Shown in pieces: positions 1 to 7,134 of a stretch of 11,042 nt of DNA (positions are counted from its first letter, which is position 1; the number at the start of each line of letters is the position of its first letter). The stretch is from positions 1-11,042 of the forward strand of contig JACRFM010000099.1 of assembly GCA_016234305.1 (NCBI GenBank). The letters are read 5' to 3'. The notes under the pieces were generated by a model. The model saw nothing but the letters and a program-made list of their open reading frames with translations. It had not been told where the DNA came from and ran no database searches. The position numbers and the translations under genes were made by a program. This DNA comes from Candidatus Kerfeldbacteria bacterium (lineage in GTDB: Bacteria; Patescibacteriota; Patescibacteriia; Veblenbacterales; UBA10138).

Positions 1-182
1 CCAGCTGGACAAAAATCCCTATTCATAAAATTGCGTCGGAGTTACATTATAAGTAGTGTTGTTTTTGATGTCTAAATGTAAAGTTCAAAATTAGTTACAA
101 AAAAATATACTTAAGACAATTGGGCAGGTTGATTATTAGCAGCAGCTTTTCAATTTGTTCTGTTTTTGTCATAATATAGAAG
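1..182. other. Non-coding region upstream of the subtilase
   Basis: This stretch has no convincing gene. All three forward frames are open at the left edge and close early, at about 28, 56 and 75, so a few C-terminal codons of an upstream gene could be present, but nothing identifies one. The region is AT-rich. Two weak promoter-like arrangements are visible: TTCAAA (84-89) with TATACT (106-111, spacing 16), and TTTTCA (147-152) with CATAAT (170-175, spacing 17). The second would place the transcript start at or next to the ATG at 183. No terminator hairpin was found. Confidence 0.5.
147..175 (+). promoter_or_regulatory. Weak candidate promoter, possibly giving a leaderless mRNA
   Basis: TTTTCA (147-152) matches the -35 consensus at four of six positions. 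CATAAT (170-175) matches the -10 consensus at five of six, and the spacer is 17 bases. Transcription from this -10 would start about seven bases downstream, at roughly 182-183, which is the start codon of the subtilase gene. There is no Shine-Dalgarno sequence before that ATG (the bases are TATAGAAG), which agrees with leaderless translation. AT-rich DNA produces such matches by chance, so this is tentative. Confidence 0.25.
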
Positions 183-2435
183 ATGAAACAGCTATTCGGG
201 CAGGCAAAATTATACCTCGCGGCCCCGGCAATATTGCTTGGGTTTTTCGTTTATGGGAGCATTAGCATTGGTAATTTACAGGCCGCGCCCGCGTCACTGG
301 CGGTAATAGTCCCGGGAGTTGTAGCAGATAAATCAAATAAGCCGTGTAATTTGGCAGCGGTAACGGCCAACAACCAAGTAATTCGCTATCGCTGTTCGGC
401 TCGCCTGGATTTAGCCGCGGCCAAGGACTATTTAGCCAAGCAGCCGGCCGTGCGTTTAGTGGCGCCGGTGCAATCGTATAAATTGGCCCTGGAGCCGAAC
501 GACATTTATTATAAATATCAAAAAAAATATTATGACCAGATTAGGGCTTTATGGGCTTGGGATGTGCCCCAAAGCGACAGTTTACGTTCCGTGATTGCCG
601 TGCTTGATTCCGGGGTGGATATTAAGAATCCCGATTTGGCGGGTAATATTTGGTTTAATGCTTGGGAAGTGCCCCGCGACGGTCAGGACAATGACAGAAA
701 TGGTTATGTTGATGATATTAATGGTTGGGATTTTATGGGCAGTTCGGCTGACCCGCGGCCAAAGTTTGACGCTGGCTGGAGCGAGGTGGCTATGCAGCAC
801 GGTACGATTGTGTCGGGCGTAATCGCCGCCGCCGGCGACAACGTTCAGGGAGTGGCTGGACTTGCCTGGCGCGCCCGGATAATGCCGCTTAGAGTGCTGG
901 ACGGGAGGGGAGTTGGCGATACAGTGACGGTAGCGCGCGGCATTCAATACGCGATTGATAATCACGCTGATATAATCAATTTAAGTTTTGTCGGCTCTTT
1001 TTCCGACCCGGTGCTGGACGATGCCATCAGCCGCGCTTACCGCGCCGGTATTTTAGTGGTGGCGGCTTCGGGCAATGAGCAGCAGATTGGCATTAATTTG
1101 AATAAACAGCCGCAATATCCGGTTTGCAGCGACGGCCCCAATGGTGAAAATCAGGTGATTGGCGTGGCGGCGGTGGATAACAATGACGTGCGCGCCGAAT
1201 TTTCCAATTTTGGTTATAAGTGCATAGATTTGGCCGCCCCGGGCGTAAAAATTTTTAGCACCCAATTTGTTGATGACAGCCAAAAATATTTTAAAGATTA
1301 CTATGGCGGCTATTGGTCAGGTACTTCGGTGGCGGCGCCAATGGTTTCCGGCGCGCTGGCTTTGCTAAAATCGGCTTATCCCAAATTATCACCGTCGCAG
1401 CTCAGGGATATTTTAATAGCCACCGGTGACCAGATAGACAATGTTAACTCGGGACAAATCGGGCAGCTGGGGCGGCGCCTGAATTTACGGGCGGCTTTTG
1501 CTCTGGCTGGCAGTAAAGCTTTTGCTCACAAGAGCCCGATTGTGCTTGGGCCTCAGTCGGCCGGTAGCGCCGAAGTGGCTACCTACGATATCTCCAGCGA
1601 GCTGATGCAGAAATTTTTGGCTTATCAAAAAAACTTTAATAAAGGTATTAATCTGGCTGTGGGCGATATAGATGGCGACGGTTTGTACGATATTGTCACC
1701 GTGCCGCGCGCTGGCGGCGGGCCCCATGTTAAAGTGTTTAATTCCAAAGGCGTCTCGGAGTATCAATTTATGGCCTTGCCGGAAGTTTGGCGCGGCGGTT
1801 TGTCGGTGGCGGTGGCGGATTTTGATAATGATAAAAAAGTTGAAATTATCATCGGCGTGGGTAAGGGCGGCTCTAATCTGGTACGGATATATGACGGGCA
1901 AGGCAAGCTTAAATATCAATTTGTGCCTTATGACCCGAGTTATCTTGGCGGTATAAACGTGGCCGCCGGTGATGTTGATGGCGACGGCCAGCCGGAAATT
2001 GTGACCGCGCCGCAGGGCTCTAGTCAGCTGCCCGTGGCCGTGTTTGATAAATTTGGCAAAAAGAAAGCTGAGTTTAGCCCGTTTAGCGCCGCCTTCCGCG
2101 GCGGGATAAATTTGGCCGTGGGCGATTTGGACGGCGATGGCAAAGCCGAAATCGTGACCGCGCCCGGCGCCGGCGGCGGACCGCAAGTGCGCGCTTTCAC
2201 TTACCAAGGCCGTTTGCTTAAACAATTTTTTGCTTATGATAAAACTTTCCGCGGCGGGGTAAATTTGGCCGTGGGTGATGTTGATGGCGACGGTAACAAT
2301 GAAATCGTGACCGCGCCCGGCGCCGGCGGTGGACCGCAGGTCAGGGTGTTTAATGGTCAAAATCAGGTGATGTCCAATTTCTTTATTGAACCCAAGAATT
2401 TTCGCGGCGGCTTGTCGCTCGGGGTAGGCAAGTAA
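183..2435 (+). CDS. Secreted S8 (subtilisin-like) serine protease with C-terminal FG-GAP/VCBS-type repeats
   Basis: This is a predicted exported endopeptidase of family S8. Residues 1-37 look like a signal peptide: Lys at 2 and 9, a hydrophobic core at about 11-30, and Ala-rich cleavage sites near 34-37. Residues about 38-105 resemble a propeptide and hold two Cys (55, 71). The catalytic domain spans about 110-445 with Asp142 (AVLDSGVD), His206 (QHGT), oxyanion Asn298 (ASGN) and Ser382 (SGTSVAAP), so the triad is intact. An Asp/Asn-rich loop (166-184, ending GWDF) is the usual insertion in bacterial secreted subtilases and probably binds calcium. From 488 there are five 51-residue repeats with DxDGDG loops, probably a beta-propeller-like binding module. 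No LPXTG or C-terminal membrane anchor is visible. The start has no Shine-Dalgarno but places the signal peptide correctly. GtrA follows after one base. The substrate is unknown. Confidence 0.93.
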   Translation: MKQLFGQAKLYLAAPAILLGFFVYGSISIGNLQAAPASLAVIVPGVVADKSNKPCNLAAVTANNQVIRYRCSARLDLAAAKDYLAKQPAVRLVAPVQSYKLALEPNDIYYKYQKKYYDQIRALWAWDVPQSDSLRSVIAVLDSGVDIKNPDLAGNIWFNAWEVPRDGQDNDRNGYVDDINGWDFMGSSADPRPKFDAGWSEVAMQHGTIVSGVIAAAGDNVQGVAGLAWRARIMPLRVLDGRGVGDTVTVARGIQYAIDNHADIINLSFVGSFSDPVLDDAISRAYRAGILVVAASGNEQQIGINLNKQPQYPVCSDGPNGENQVIGVAAVDNNDVRAEFSNFGYKCIDLAAPGVKIFSTQFVDDSQKYFKDYYGGYWSGTSVAAPMVSGALALLKSAYPKLSPSQLRDILIATGDQIDNVNSGQIGQLGRRLNLRAAFALAGSKAFAHKSPIVLGPQSAGSAEVATYDISSELMQKFLAYQKNFNKGINLAVGDIDGDGLYDIVTVPRAGGGPHVKVFNSKGVSEYQFMALPEVWRGGLSVAVADFDNDKKVEIIIGVGKGGSNLVRIYDGQGKLKYQFVPYDPSYLGGINVAAGDVDGDGQPEIVTAPQGSSQLPVAVFDKFGKKKAEFSPFSAAFRGGINLAVGDLDGDGKAEIVTAPGAGGGPQVRAFTYQGRLLKQFFAYDKTFRGGVNLAVGDVDGDGNNEIVTAPGAGGGPQVRVFNGQNQVMSNFFIEPKNFRGGLSLGVGK
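1644..2408 (+). repeat. Five in-frame 153-bp (51-codon) FG-GAP/VCBS-type repeats
   Basis: The repeats start at residues 488, 539, 590, 641 and 692, exactly 51 residues apart, and a stub of a sixth (743-750) ends the protein. Each begins with G-[ILV]-[NS] and a hydrophobic strand, then an Asp loop: D495-D499, D546-D550, D597-D601, D648-D652 and D699-D703. Loops 1, 3, 4 and 5 read DxDGDG; loop 2 is DFDNDK, and repeat 3 lacks the GAGGGP turn. A half-repeat at 465-487 precedes the first full unit. Repeats 4 and 5 are close at DNA level: 2148-2185 matches 2301-2338 at 37 of 38 positions. Calcium binding and propeller folding are inferred from the family. Confidence 0.9.
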
Positions 2436-2436
2436 T

Positions 2437-2859
2437 ATGTTGACGGCATTTAACCATTGGCTTCGCTCTTTGTGGCTATGGCGGCGGCAGGTTGCCCGGT
2501 TTTTACTCATTGGTGCTGTTAATTTTGGTTTGGATTTTTCGGTTTACTATATTTTGACGCGAGGGTTTAATTGGTATTATTTAGTGGCTAACGTCGGTTC
2601 TTTTTTAGTGGCTAATATTTCCAGTTACTTAATGAACAGTCAATGGACTTTTGCCGGTGCCACGGGGCGGTCCTGGGGGCAGTATGGTCAGTATTTAATT
2701 ATTTCCGCCTGGTACATCGGTTTGATTGAGATTGGCATGTGGCTGCTGGTTAGCATTTTGGTTTGGCCTGATTTATTAGCCAAGTTTTTGGTTAATGGCG
2801 CGATGGCCGCTGTTTATTTTACCGTGTTGCAGCTTTCGGTATTTAAACGCCAGTCTTAG
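2437..2859 (+). CDS. GtrA-family membrane protein
   Basis: This 140-residue protein has four predicted membrane segments at about 21-41, 46-66, 83-109 and 112-135, the length and topology usual for GtrA. Typical features are the RFLLIGAVNFGLDF segment after a basic N-terminus, a second segment ending in NSQWTF, and a final segment ending VFK at the C-terminus. GtrA proteins are linked to movement of polyprenyl-phosphate-linked sugars across the cytoplasmic membrane, often beside a GtrB-type GT2. Here the direct neighbour is the subtilase, whose stop lies one base before this ATG, so translation is probably coupled. A DPM1-like GT2 that could be a partner lies about 3.2 kb downstream. The family call is firm, but the transported sugar is unknown. 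No Shine-Dalgarno is evident. Confidence 0.85.
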   Translation: MLTAFNHWLRSLWLWRRQVARFLLIGAVNFGLDFSVYYILTRGFNWYYLVANVGSFLVANISSYLMNSQWTFAGATGRSWGQYGQYLIISAWYIGLIEIGMWLLVSILVWPDLLAKFLVNGAMAAVYFTVLQLSVFKRQS

Positions 2860-2917
2860 ACTTACGGACAAAGAATTAAGGATTATAAGTCAGGCGCGGG
2901 CGGCTGGTTTAATTAGA

Positions 2918-2946
2918 TTGAATAATATTGTAAAATCAAGTAAAAT
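2918..2946 (+). promoter_or_regulatory. Candidate sigma70-type promoter of the glycan operon
   Basis: TTGAAT (2918-2923) matches the -35 consensus at four of six positions and TAAAAT (2941-2946) matches the -10 at five of six, with an optimal 17-base spacer. It lies in the largest gap (118 bases) between 183 and 10497, just before the first gene of the operon-like run. The predicted start is about 2953, leaving a leader of about 25 bases without a Shine-Dalgarno. A second TAAAAT at 2931-2936 could be an alternative -10 with a poorer -35. No terminator was found between the GtrA stop and this site, so read-through from upstream is also possible. Confidence 0.45.
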
Positions 2947-2977
2947 TTAGATGTATTAATTTTCAGTTATAAACATT

Positions 2978-3994
2978 ATGTATAAGCAATTATTGGAGCG
3001 CAAAAATGTGCTGGTGGCCGGCGGCGCCGGTTTCATTGGTTCGCATTTGTGCGACGAACTAATCAAATCGGCTAATGTTATTTGCGTAGATAATTTTATT
3101 ACCGGCAGCGAGGAGAATATTGATTTATTGCTGCAGAATCCTAATTTTAAATTCATTCGCCACGATTTAACGTTGCCTCTTGATTTGGAAAAGTTCAGTG
3201 AACTTGAAATTTTTAAGATGCGTTTCCAGGGCATTCAGGAAATTTATAATTTAGCCTGCCCGACCAGCCCTAAGCATTACAAGAATTTGCCCATTGAGAC
3301 CTTGCTGACGAACGCGGAAGCGACTCGTAATTTGCTGGATTTGGCGGTTAAATATCAGGCCAAATTTTTACACGCTTCCTCGTCGGCTATTTACGGTGCC
3401 CCCACCAGCGAACGTCAAACTTTTGCCGAAGATTATTGGGGCTATCTTGACCCGGTGGGGCCGCGCAGCTGTTACAACGAGGGCAAGCGTTTTGCCGAAA
3501 GTCTGGTAGTTAATTACGGTGAGCACAAGGGCGTTAGTGTCCGCCTGGCCAGAATTTTTAATACTTACGGCCCGCGGATGAAGCTTAACGACGGGCGCAT
3601 GATACCTGATTTTATTGCTTCAGCCATTACCGCTAAAACCTTGACCATTTATGGTTCAGCCGAGGAGCGAGCGACTTATTGCTATGTTAGCGATATGGTA
3701 GACGGTTTGATTAAGCTCCAGGAACAGGACAGCGGCGTGATTTTTAATTTAGGTTCGCTGGAACAAGAAACCATTAAGGAAATTGCTCAAATCGTTATAA
3801 ACTTGACGGGCGCTAAAGTGGCCATAGAAACTGCCGAATCTTTGCCTTATCTGTCAACCCAAGGTTTGCCAGATATCACGCGCGCCAAAGAAATCTTAGG
3901 TTGGTTTCCTTTGGTGCCGCTGGAAGTTGGCTTGAAAAAAACCATTGATTATTTTTTGGCTCACAAAGGCGCGTTGGGCTTAAGTAAAGATTAA
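2978..3994 (+). CDS. Extended-SDR nucleotide-sugar enzyme, UDP-glucuronate decarboxylase-like
   Basis: This 338-residue enzyme is an NAD-dependent extended short-chain dehydrogenase/reductase acting on a nucleotide sugar in the cytoplasm. The Rossmann motif GGAGFIG is at 15-21, with the ribose-binding acid at Asp38. The catalytic YxxxK is Tyr166/Lys170 (CYNEGKR) with Ser135/Ser136 nearby. Several blocks resemble UDP-glucuronate decarboxylase (UXS) specifically: [12 protein letters not shown] (90-101), [16 protein letters not shown] (151-166), and RIFNTYGPR with NDGR (192-207). However, the Glu that follows the Thr-Ser/Ser-Ser pair in UXS and ArnA is Ala137, and the UXS Arg before the YVSD block aligns with Ala232, with Arg231 next to it. 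The product may therefore differ from UDP-xylose. It is the first gene of the operon, and metK starts two bases after its stop. No UDP-glucose dehydrogenase is present here to supply UDP-glucuronate. Confidence 0.82.
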   Translation: MYKQLLERKNVLVAGGAGFIGSHLCDELIKSANVICVDNFITGSEENIDLLLQNPNFKFIRHDLTLPLDLEKFSELEIFKMRFQGIQEIYNLACPTSPKHYKNLPIETLLTNAEATRNLLDLAVKYQAKFLHASSSAIYGAPTSERQTFAEDYWGYLDPVGPRSCYNEGKRFAESLVVNYGEHKGVSVRLARIFNTYGPRMKLNDGRMIPDFIASAITAKTLTIYGSAEERATYCYVSDMVDGLIKLQEQDSGVIFNLGSLEQETIKEIAQIVINLTGAKVAIETAESLPYLSTQGLPDITRAKEILGWFPLVPLEVGLKKTIDYFLAHKGALGLSKD

Positions 3995-3996
3995 CT

Positions 3997-5151
3997 ATGA
4001 ATCAGACAGTGTTATTTTCCTCGGAATCAGTCACCGAAGGGCATCCGGATAAATTATGCGACCAAATTTCCGACGCTTTGCTGGATGATTTATTGCGTCA
4101 GGACCCTTACACTCGCGCCGGTATAGAGACCTTTGCCACCGCCGGCGTGGTAGTAGTGGGCGGAGAGGTTACCACCAAGGGGTTTGTGGATGTGCAAAAA
4201 ATCGTGCGTCAGGTTTTACGCGAGGTTGGTTATACTAACCCGGAGTATGGCATTGATTGGGAAGACGTCGGCGTATTGGTTTCACTTCACGAACAGAGTC
4301 CGGATATAGCCCGCGGGGTGGCCCGCGGCCGGCTGCTCGGCGCCGGTGACCAGGGTATTATGTATGGTTATGCTTGCCGGGAAACGCCTGAACTTATGCC
4401 GCTGCCGATTATGCTGGCGCACCGCTTGGCGCGACGTTTGGCCGAAGTCAGAAAAACCAAACGTTTGCCTTATTTGCGGCCCGACGGCAAAACCCAAGTG
4501 GCGGTTGAATATCATAATCATAAACCTGTCCGTTTGCATAACGTGGTGATAGCGGCTCAGCATAATCCGGATGTCAATTTGTCAAAAATGCGCAGTGATA
4601 TTTTAAACCAAGTGGTGAGGCCGGTTGGCGGTAAATTATTTGATTATAAAACCGAAGTTTATATTAACGGCACTGGTTGGTTTGTGCAGGGCGGTCCGCA
4701 GGCCGATACCGGACTCACGGGTAGAAAGATTATGGTTGATACCTATGGCGGCTGGGCGCGCCATGGCGGCGGTTGTTTTTCCGGTAAAGACCCTTCCAAA
4801 GTGGACCGTTCCGGCGCTTACGCAGCCCGGTATATTGCCAAAAATTTAGTGGCCGCCGGCTTGGCAGGCGAGTGCGAGGTGCAACTGGCTTATGTTATTG
4901 GTCAGCCTGAACCTATTTCCGTAGCCATTAATACTTTTGGTTCCAGCGTTTACAGTGAAGATTATCTGGTCAAATTAGTGCGTCAGCATTTTCCGTTGAC
5001 ACCGGCGGCAATTATTAAAGACTTAAATTTGCGTCGTCCGATTTATCGGGCCACGGCTTGTTACGGCCATTTTGGGGCAGGCGGCCGGACTTGGGAAAAG
5101 CTGGATAAGGTAGCCATACTTAAACGTTATCTTAAAGCCAAGTCTCGTTAA
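3997..5151 (+). CDS. metK: S-adenosylmethionine synthetase (methionine adenosyltransferase)
   Basis: This enzyme makes S-adenosylmethionine from ATP and methionine in the cytoplasm, releasing phosphate and pyrophosphate. The 384-residue length equals that of the E. coli enzyme. Family signatures are all present: [20 protein letters not shown] at 8-27 (His16 and Asp18 in the active site), GAGDQG at 115-120, and the P-loop-like nonapeptide GGGCFSGKD at 257-265, followed by [18 protein letters not shown]. The nonapeptide usually has Ala as its fourth residue; here it is Cys260. The C-terminal YGHFG (356-360) is also typical. The gene lies between two sugar-nucleotide SDR genes, two bases after one and three bases before the other, and so is probably co-transcribed with them. 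No methyltransferase is visible in the window, so the reason for this location is unclear. There is no Shine-Dalgarno before the ATG. Confidence 0.97.
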   Translation: MNQTVLFSSESVTEGHPDKLCDQISDALLDDLLRQDPYTRAGIETFATAGVVVVGGEVTTKGFVDVQKIVRQVLREVGYTNPEYGIDWEDVGVLVSLHEQSPDIARGVARGRLLGAGDQGIMYGYACRETPELMPLPIMLAHRLARRLAEVRKTKRLPYLRPDGKTQVAVEYHNHKPVRLHNVVIAAQHNPDVNLSKMRSDILNQVVRPVGGKLFDYKTEVYINGTGWFVQGGPQADTGLTGRKIMVDTYGGWARHGGGCFSGKDPSKVDRSGAYAARYIAKNLVAAGLAGECEVQLAYVIGQPEPISVAINTFGSSVYSEDYLVKLVRQHFPLTPAAIIKDLNLRRPIYRATACYGHFGAGGRTWEKLDKVAILKRYLKAKSR

Positions 5152-5154
5152 TTT

Positions 5155-6069
5155 ATGGAACATGTTTTAGTTACTGGCGGCGCTGGTTTTATCGGCTCGC
5201 AGCTGGTGGAAAATTTGCTCCGTACGCCTTGTCAGGTGACGGTGATAGATGATTTGTCCAGCGGCCAAAAACGGTTTGTGCCGAAAACCGCCAAGTTTTA
5301 TAAACTTGACGTGCGTTCGCCTAAGCTAAAGGCTTTGGTTAAACGCTTGAAACCCGATTATGTTTGTCATTTGGCGGCTCAATTAAGCGTGCCGCGGTCA
5401 ATCGCCGAGGCCGCTGCCGATGCGTCTATAAATATTGTGGGCAGTTTAAATGTTTTAGAGGCTGTTAAAAATTTGTCGTTGAAAAAATTTCTGTTTGTGT
5501 CTTCAGCCGCAGTTTATGGCCAGGCTGAGATTATACCTACGCCGGAACGAGCCAGTCTTAAGCCCGGTTCACCCTATGCCTTGTCCAAGGTTACGGTTGA
5601 GCAATATTTGTCTTATTATGGAGCGGCCTATAGTTTGCCCTATGTGGTGGTGCGGCCGGCTAACATTTATGGGCCGCGGCAGTCGGCTACGGGCGAGGGC
5701 GGGGTGGTGGCGGTATTTTGTAAAAAACTATTAAATCAGGAAACTTTATTAATTGAAGGCTCAGGCCAACAAACGCGCGATTTTACTTATGTGACTGATT
5801 TAGTCCAGGGGCTGGCCGCGGCTTTATGGGGAGGCAATGGTATTTATAACTTAGCGGCCGGTAAAGAAGTTGCTATTCGCGAATTAGTTTTAACTTTGGG
5901 CGAAGTCATGAGTCAGGTGCCGCGAGTAGCCTACGCGCCGGAACGGCTTCAGGATATTAAGCGAAGCTGTCTGGATACTAAAAGGGCGGCCAGCGAACTC
6001 GGTTGGAAATCAAACGTACCCTTGCTTGATGGCTTGCGTCAAACTTTACGTTGGCAAAAGAGTAATTAA
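5155..6069 (+). CDS. NAD-dependent epimerase/dehydratase, UDP-glucose 4-epimerase-like
   Basis: This is a 304-residue cytoplasmic extended SDR. It has the cofactor motif GGAGFIG (8-14), an acidic pair at Asp32/Asp33 for the NAD ribose, HLAAQ at 72-76, SSAAVYG at 116-122, and the catalytic YALSK (Tyr141, Lys145). RPANIYGPRQ (167-176) and GSGQQTRDFTYVTDLV (202-217) match the substrate-binding end of GalE-like 4-epimerases, including the Arg of the TRDF block. A 4-epimerase of UDP-glucose, UDP-N-acetylglucosamine or a uronic acid is the best guess, but the exact sugar cannot be read from the sequence, and a dTDP-sugar enzyme is possible. It begins three bases after metK and ends four bases before the GT2 gene, so it probably shares their mRNA. 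It is only distantly related to the SDR at 2978, so the two are not a recent duplication. Confidence 0.87.
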   Translation: MEHVLVTGGAGFIGSQLVENLLRTPCQVTVIDDLSSGQKRFVPKTAKFYKLDVRSPKLKALVKRLKPDYVCHLAAQLSVPRSIAEAAADASINIVGSLNVLEAVKNLSLKKFLFVSSAAVYGQAEIIPTPERASLKPGSPYALSKVTVEQYLSYYGAAYSLPYVVVRPANIYGPRQSATGEGGVVAVFCKKLLNQETLLIEGSGQQTRDFTYVTDLVQGLAAALWGGNGIYNLAAGKEVAIRELVLTLGEVMSQVPRVAYAPERLQDIKRSCLDTKRAASELGWKSNVPLLDGLRQTLRWQKSN

Positions 6070-6073
6070 ATCT

Positions 6074-6748
6074 ATGAAAATAATTGTCGTCATTCCGGCT
6101 TATAATGAAAGCTTGTCAGTGGCGGCGGTAGTAACCGCCGTTAGACCGTTGGCTGATGAAGTAATCGTGGTGGATGACGGTTCGTCAGACAATACCGCTA
6201 GTTTAGCCTTGAGCGCGGGCGCGCGGGTACTTCAGCATTTGGTTAACCTGGGTTATGGAGCGGCTTTAATCAGCGGCAGCCATGAGGCGCTGGCCCGCGG
6301 AGCTGATATTATTGTTCACTTTGACGCTGACGGTCAATTTGAGCCGTCTCAGATTAGTGCGGTTACGGCACCAATTGTTAATAATCAAGTTGAGGTTGTG
6401 TTTGGTTCGCGTTTTTTGGGAGAAGTCGTAAATATCAGTTGGTTAAGGCTGATAACTTTAAAATTAGCCATATATTTTACTTGGTTTTTGTCCGGTATAA
6501 AATTAACCGACGCCCATAACGGTTTTCGCGCCACGTCCAGAGCGGCTTGGCAAAAAATGAAGTTACACCAGTCACGTATGGCTTTTAGTTCGGAAATTGT
6601 AGACGAAGTTGCCAGGCAAAAACTGCATTATCAGGAAGTGCCGGTCAAGGTACGCTATACAACCTACAGCCGGGCTCACAGTCAGCAAGGCAGCTGGCCA
6701 GCCTTAAAAATTATCAAGGATATTTTTTGGAATAAATTTTTATCTTAA
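6074..6748 (+). CDS. Glycosyltransferase family 2, DPM1/polyprenyl-phosphate sugar synthase-like
   Basis: This 224-residue GT-A fold enzyme carries VVIPAYNES (5-13), VVDDGSSDNT (32-41), a metal-binding DADGQ (84-88), FGSRFLG (110-116) and DAHNGFR (146-152). This pattern is typical of enzymes that transfer a sugar from a nucleotide donor to a polyprenyl phosphate, as in DPM1 and GtrB. It lacks the C-terminal membrane pair of GtrB; a hydrophobic stretch at about 122-142 could touch the membrane. The frame is open further upstream to an ATG at 6026, but that would overlap the preceding epimerase. The ATG at 6074 starts the conserved MKIIVVIPAYNES and lies four bases after the upstream stop, so it is preferred. 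A DUF2304 gene follows five bases later, a common pairing, which suggests the membrane protein anchors or assists this enzyme. The donor sugar is unknown. Confidence 0.88.
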   Translation: MKIIVVIPAYNESLSVAAVVTAVRPLADEVIVVDDGSSDNTASLALSAGARVLQHLVNLGYGAALISGSHEALARGADIIVHFDADGQFEPSQISAVTAPIVNNQVEVVFGSRFLGEVVNISWLRLITLKLAIYFTWFLSGIKLTDAHNGFRATSRAAWQKMKLHQSRMAFSSEIVDEVARQKLHYQEVPVKVRYTTYSRAHSQQGSWPALKIIKDIFWNKFLS

Positions 6749-6753
6749 TTTTT

Positions 6754-7128
6754 ATGAATCTTATTCAATTTGTTTTGTTAATCTTAGCGGCTATTTCCAT
6801 TTGGCGGTTGTGGCAAAAATATTTAGGCCGAGATATTAGCGTGGTGGAATTCATCGGCTGGTTGCTATTTTGGCTGCTCACGGCCGTGGTGGTGGTATTT
6901 CCTGATTTGGCCTCTTACATAGCGTCTATTTTTGGCGTGGGTCGGGGTAGCGACTTGGTCTTGTATATTGGTTTAGTCTTGGCTTTTTATTTAATCTTCC
7001 GTATTTATGTGCGTTTGGAAAAGTATGACCGCGACTTAACGGTAGTAGTCAGGAATTTAGCCAGAGCCAAAGCTGCTGATAAGGGCGGAGAAACTGAACA
7101 AAAAAATAGTTCAGCAACTAAATCATAA
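6754..7128 (+). CDS. DUF2304 small membrane protein
   Basis: This 124-residue protein has three predicted membrane segments at about 3-20, 31-49 and 66-84, followed by a charged C-terminal tail (87-124) that is probably cytoplasmic. The GVGRGSDLVLY block at 61-71 is the hallmark of the DUF2304 family. These proteins have no established biochemical function but are repeatedly found next to DPM1-like GT2 genes, exactly as here: five bases separate it from the GT2 upstream and six from the GT2 downstream. A role as membrane partner of the polyprenyl-phosphate glycosyltransferase is inferred from this association. The tail is rich in Lys, Glu and Ser and probably disordered after about residue 105. 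The start follows an AT-only gap with no Shine-Dalgarno, which suggests coupled re-initiation. Confidence 0.85.
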   Translation: MNLIQFVLLILAAISIWRLWQKYLGRDISVVEFIGWLLFWLLTAVVVVFPDLASYIASIFGVGRGSDLVLYIGLVLAFYLIFRIYVRLEKYDRDLTVVVRNLARAKAADKGGETEQKNSSATKS

Positions 7129-7134
7129 TTTAGT

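Noticed and set aside
1..75. Possible C-terminal tail of an upstream gene
   Set aside because: All three forward frames are open from the window edge for 8-24 codons, and none has a recognisable ending, so no frame can be chosen.
582..965. Minus-strand open frame opposite the protease catalytic domain
   Set aside because: The plus-strand frame carries the full catalytic Asp/His region of a subtilase; the antisense frame has no recognisable motif.
1485..2510. Long open frame of 341 codons on the minus strand
   Set aside because: It lies fully antisense to the protease repeats and the GtrA start. Its own repeats mirror the 153-bp units, and it shows no family motif or ribosome site; the openness follows from the base pattern of the repeats.
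2859..2891. GACTTA/TAAGTC inverted repeat after the GtrA stop as a terminator
   Set aside because: The stem is six pairs with a loop of about 21 bases and no T-run follows, so it does not look like a terminator.
6026..6073. Upstream ATG extending the DPM1-like GT2 by 16 codons
   Set aside because: It would overlap the epimerase gene by 44 bases, and the added residues precede the conserved start of the GT2 fold; the ATG at 6074 fits the spacing of the other genes.
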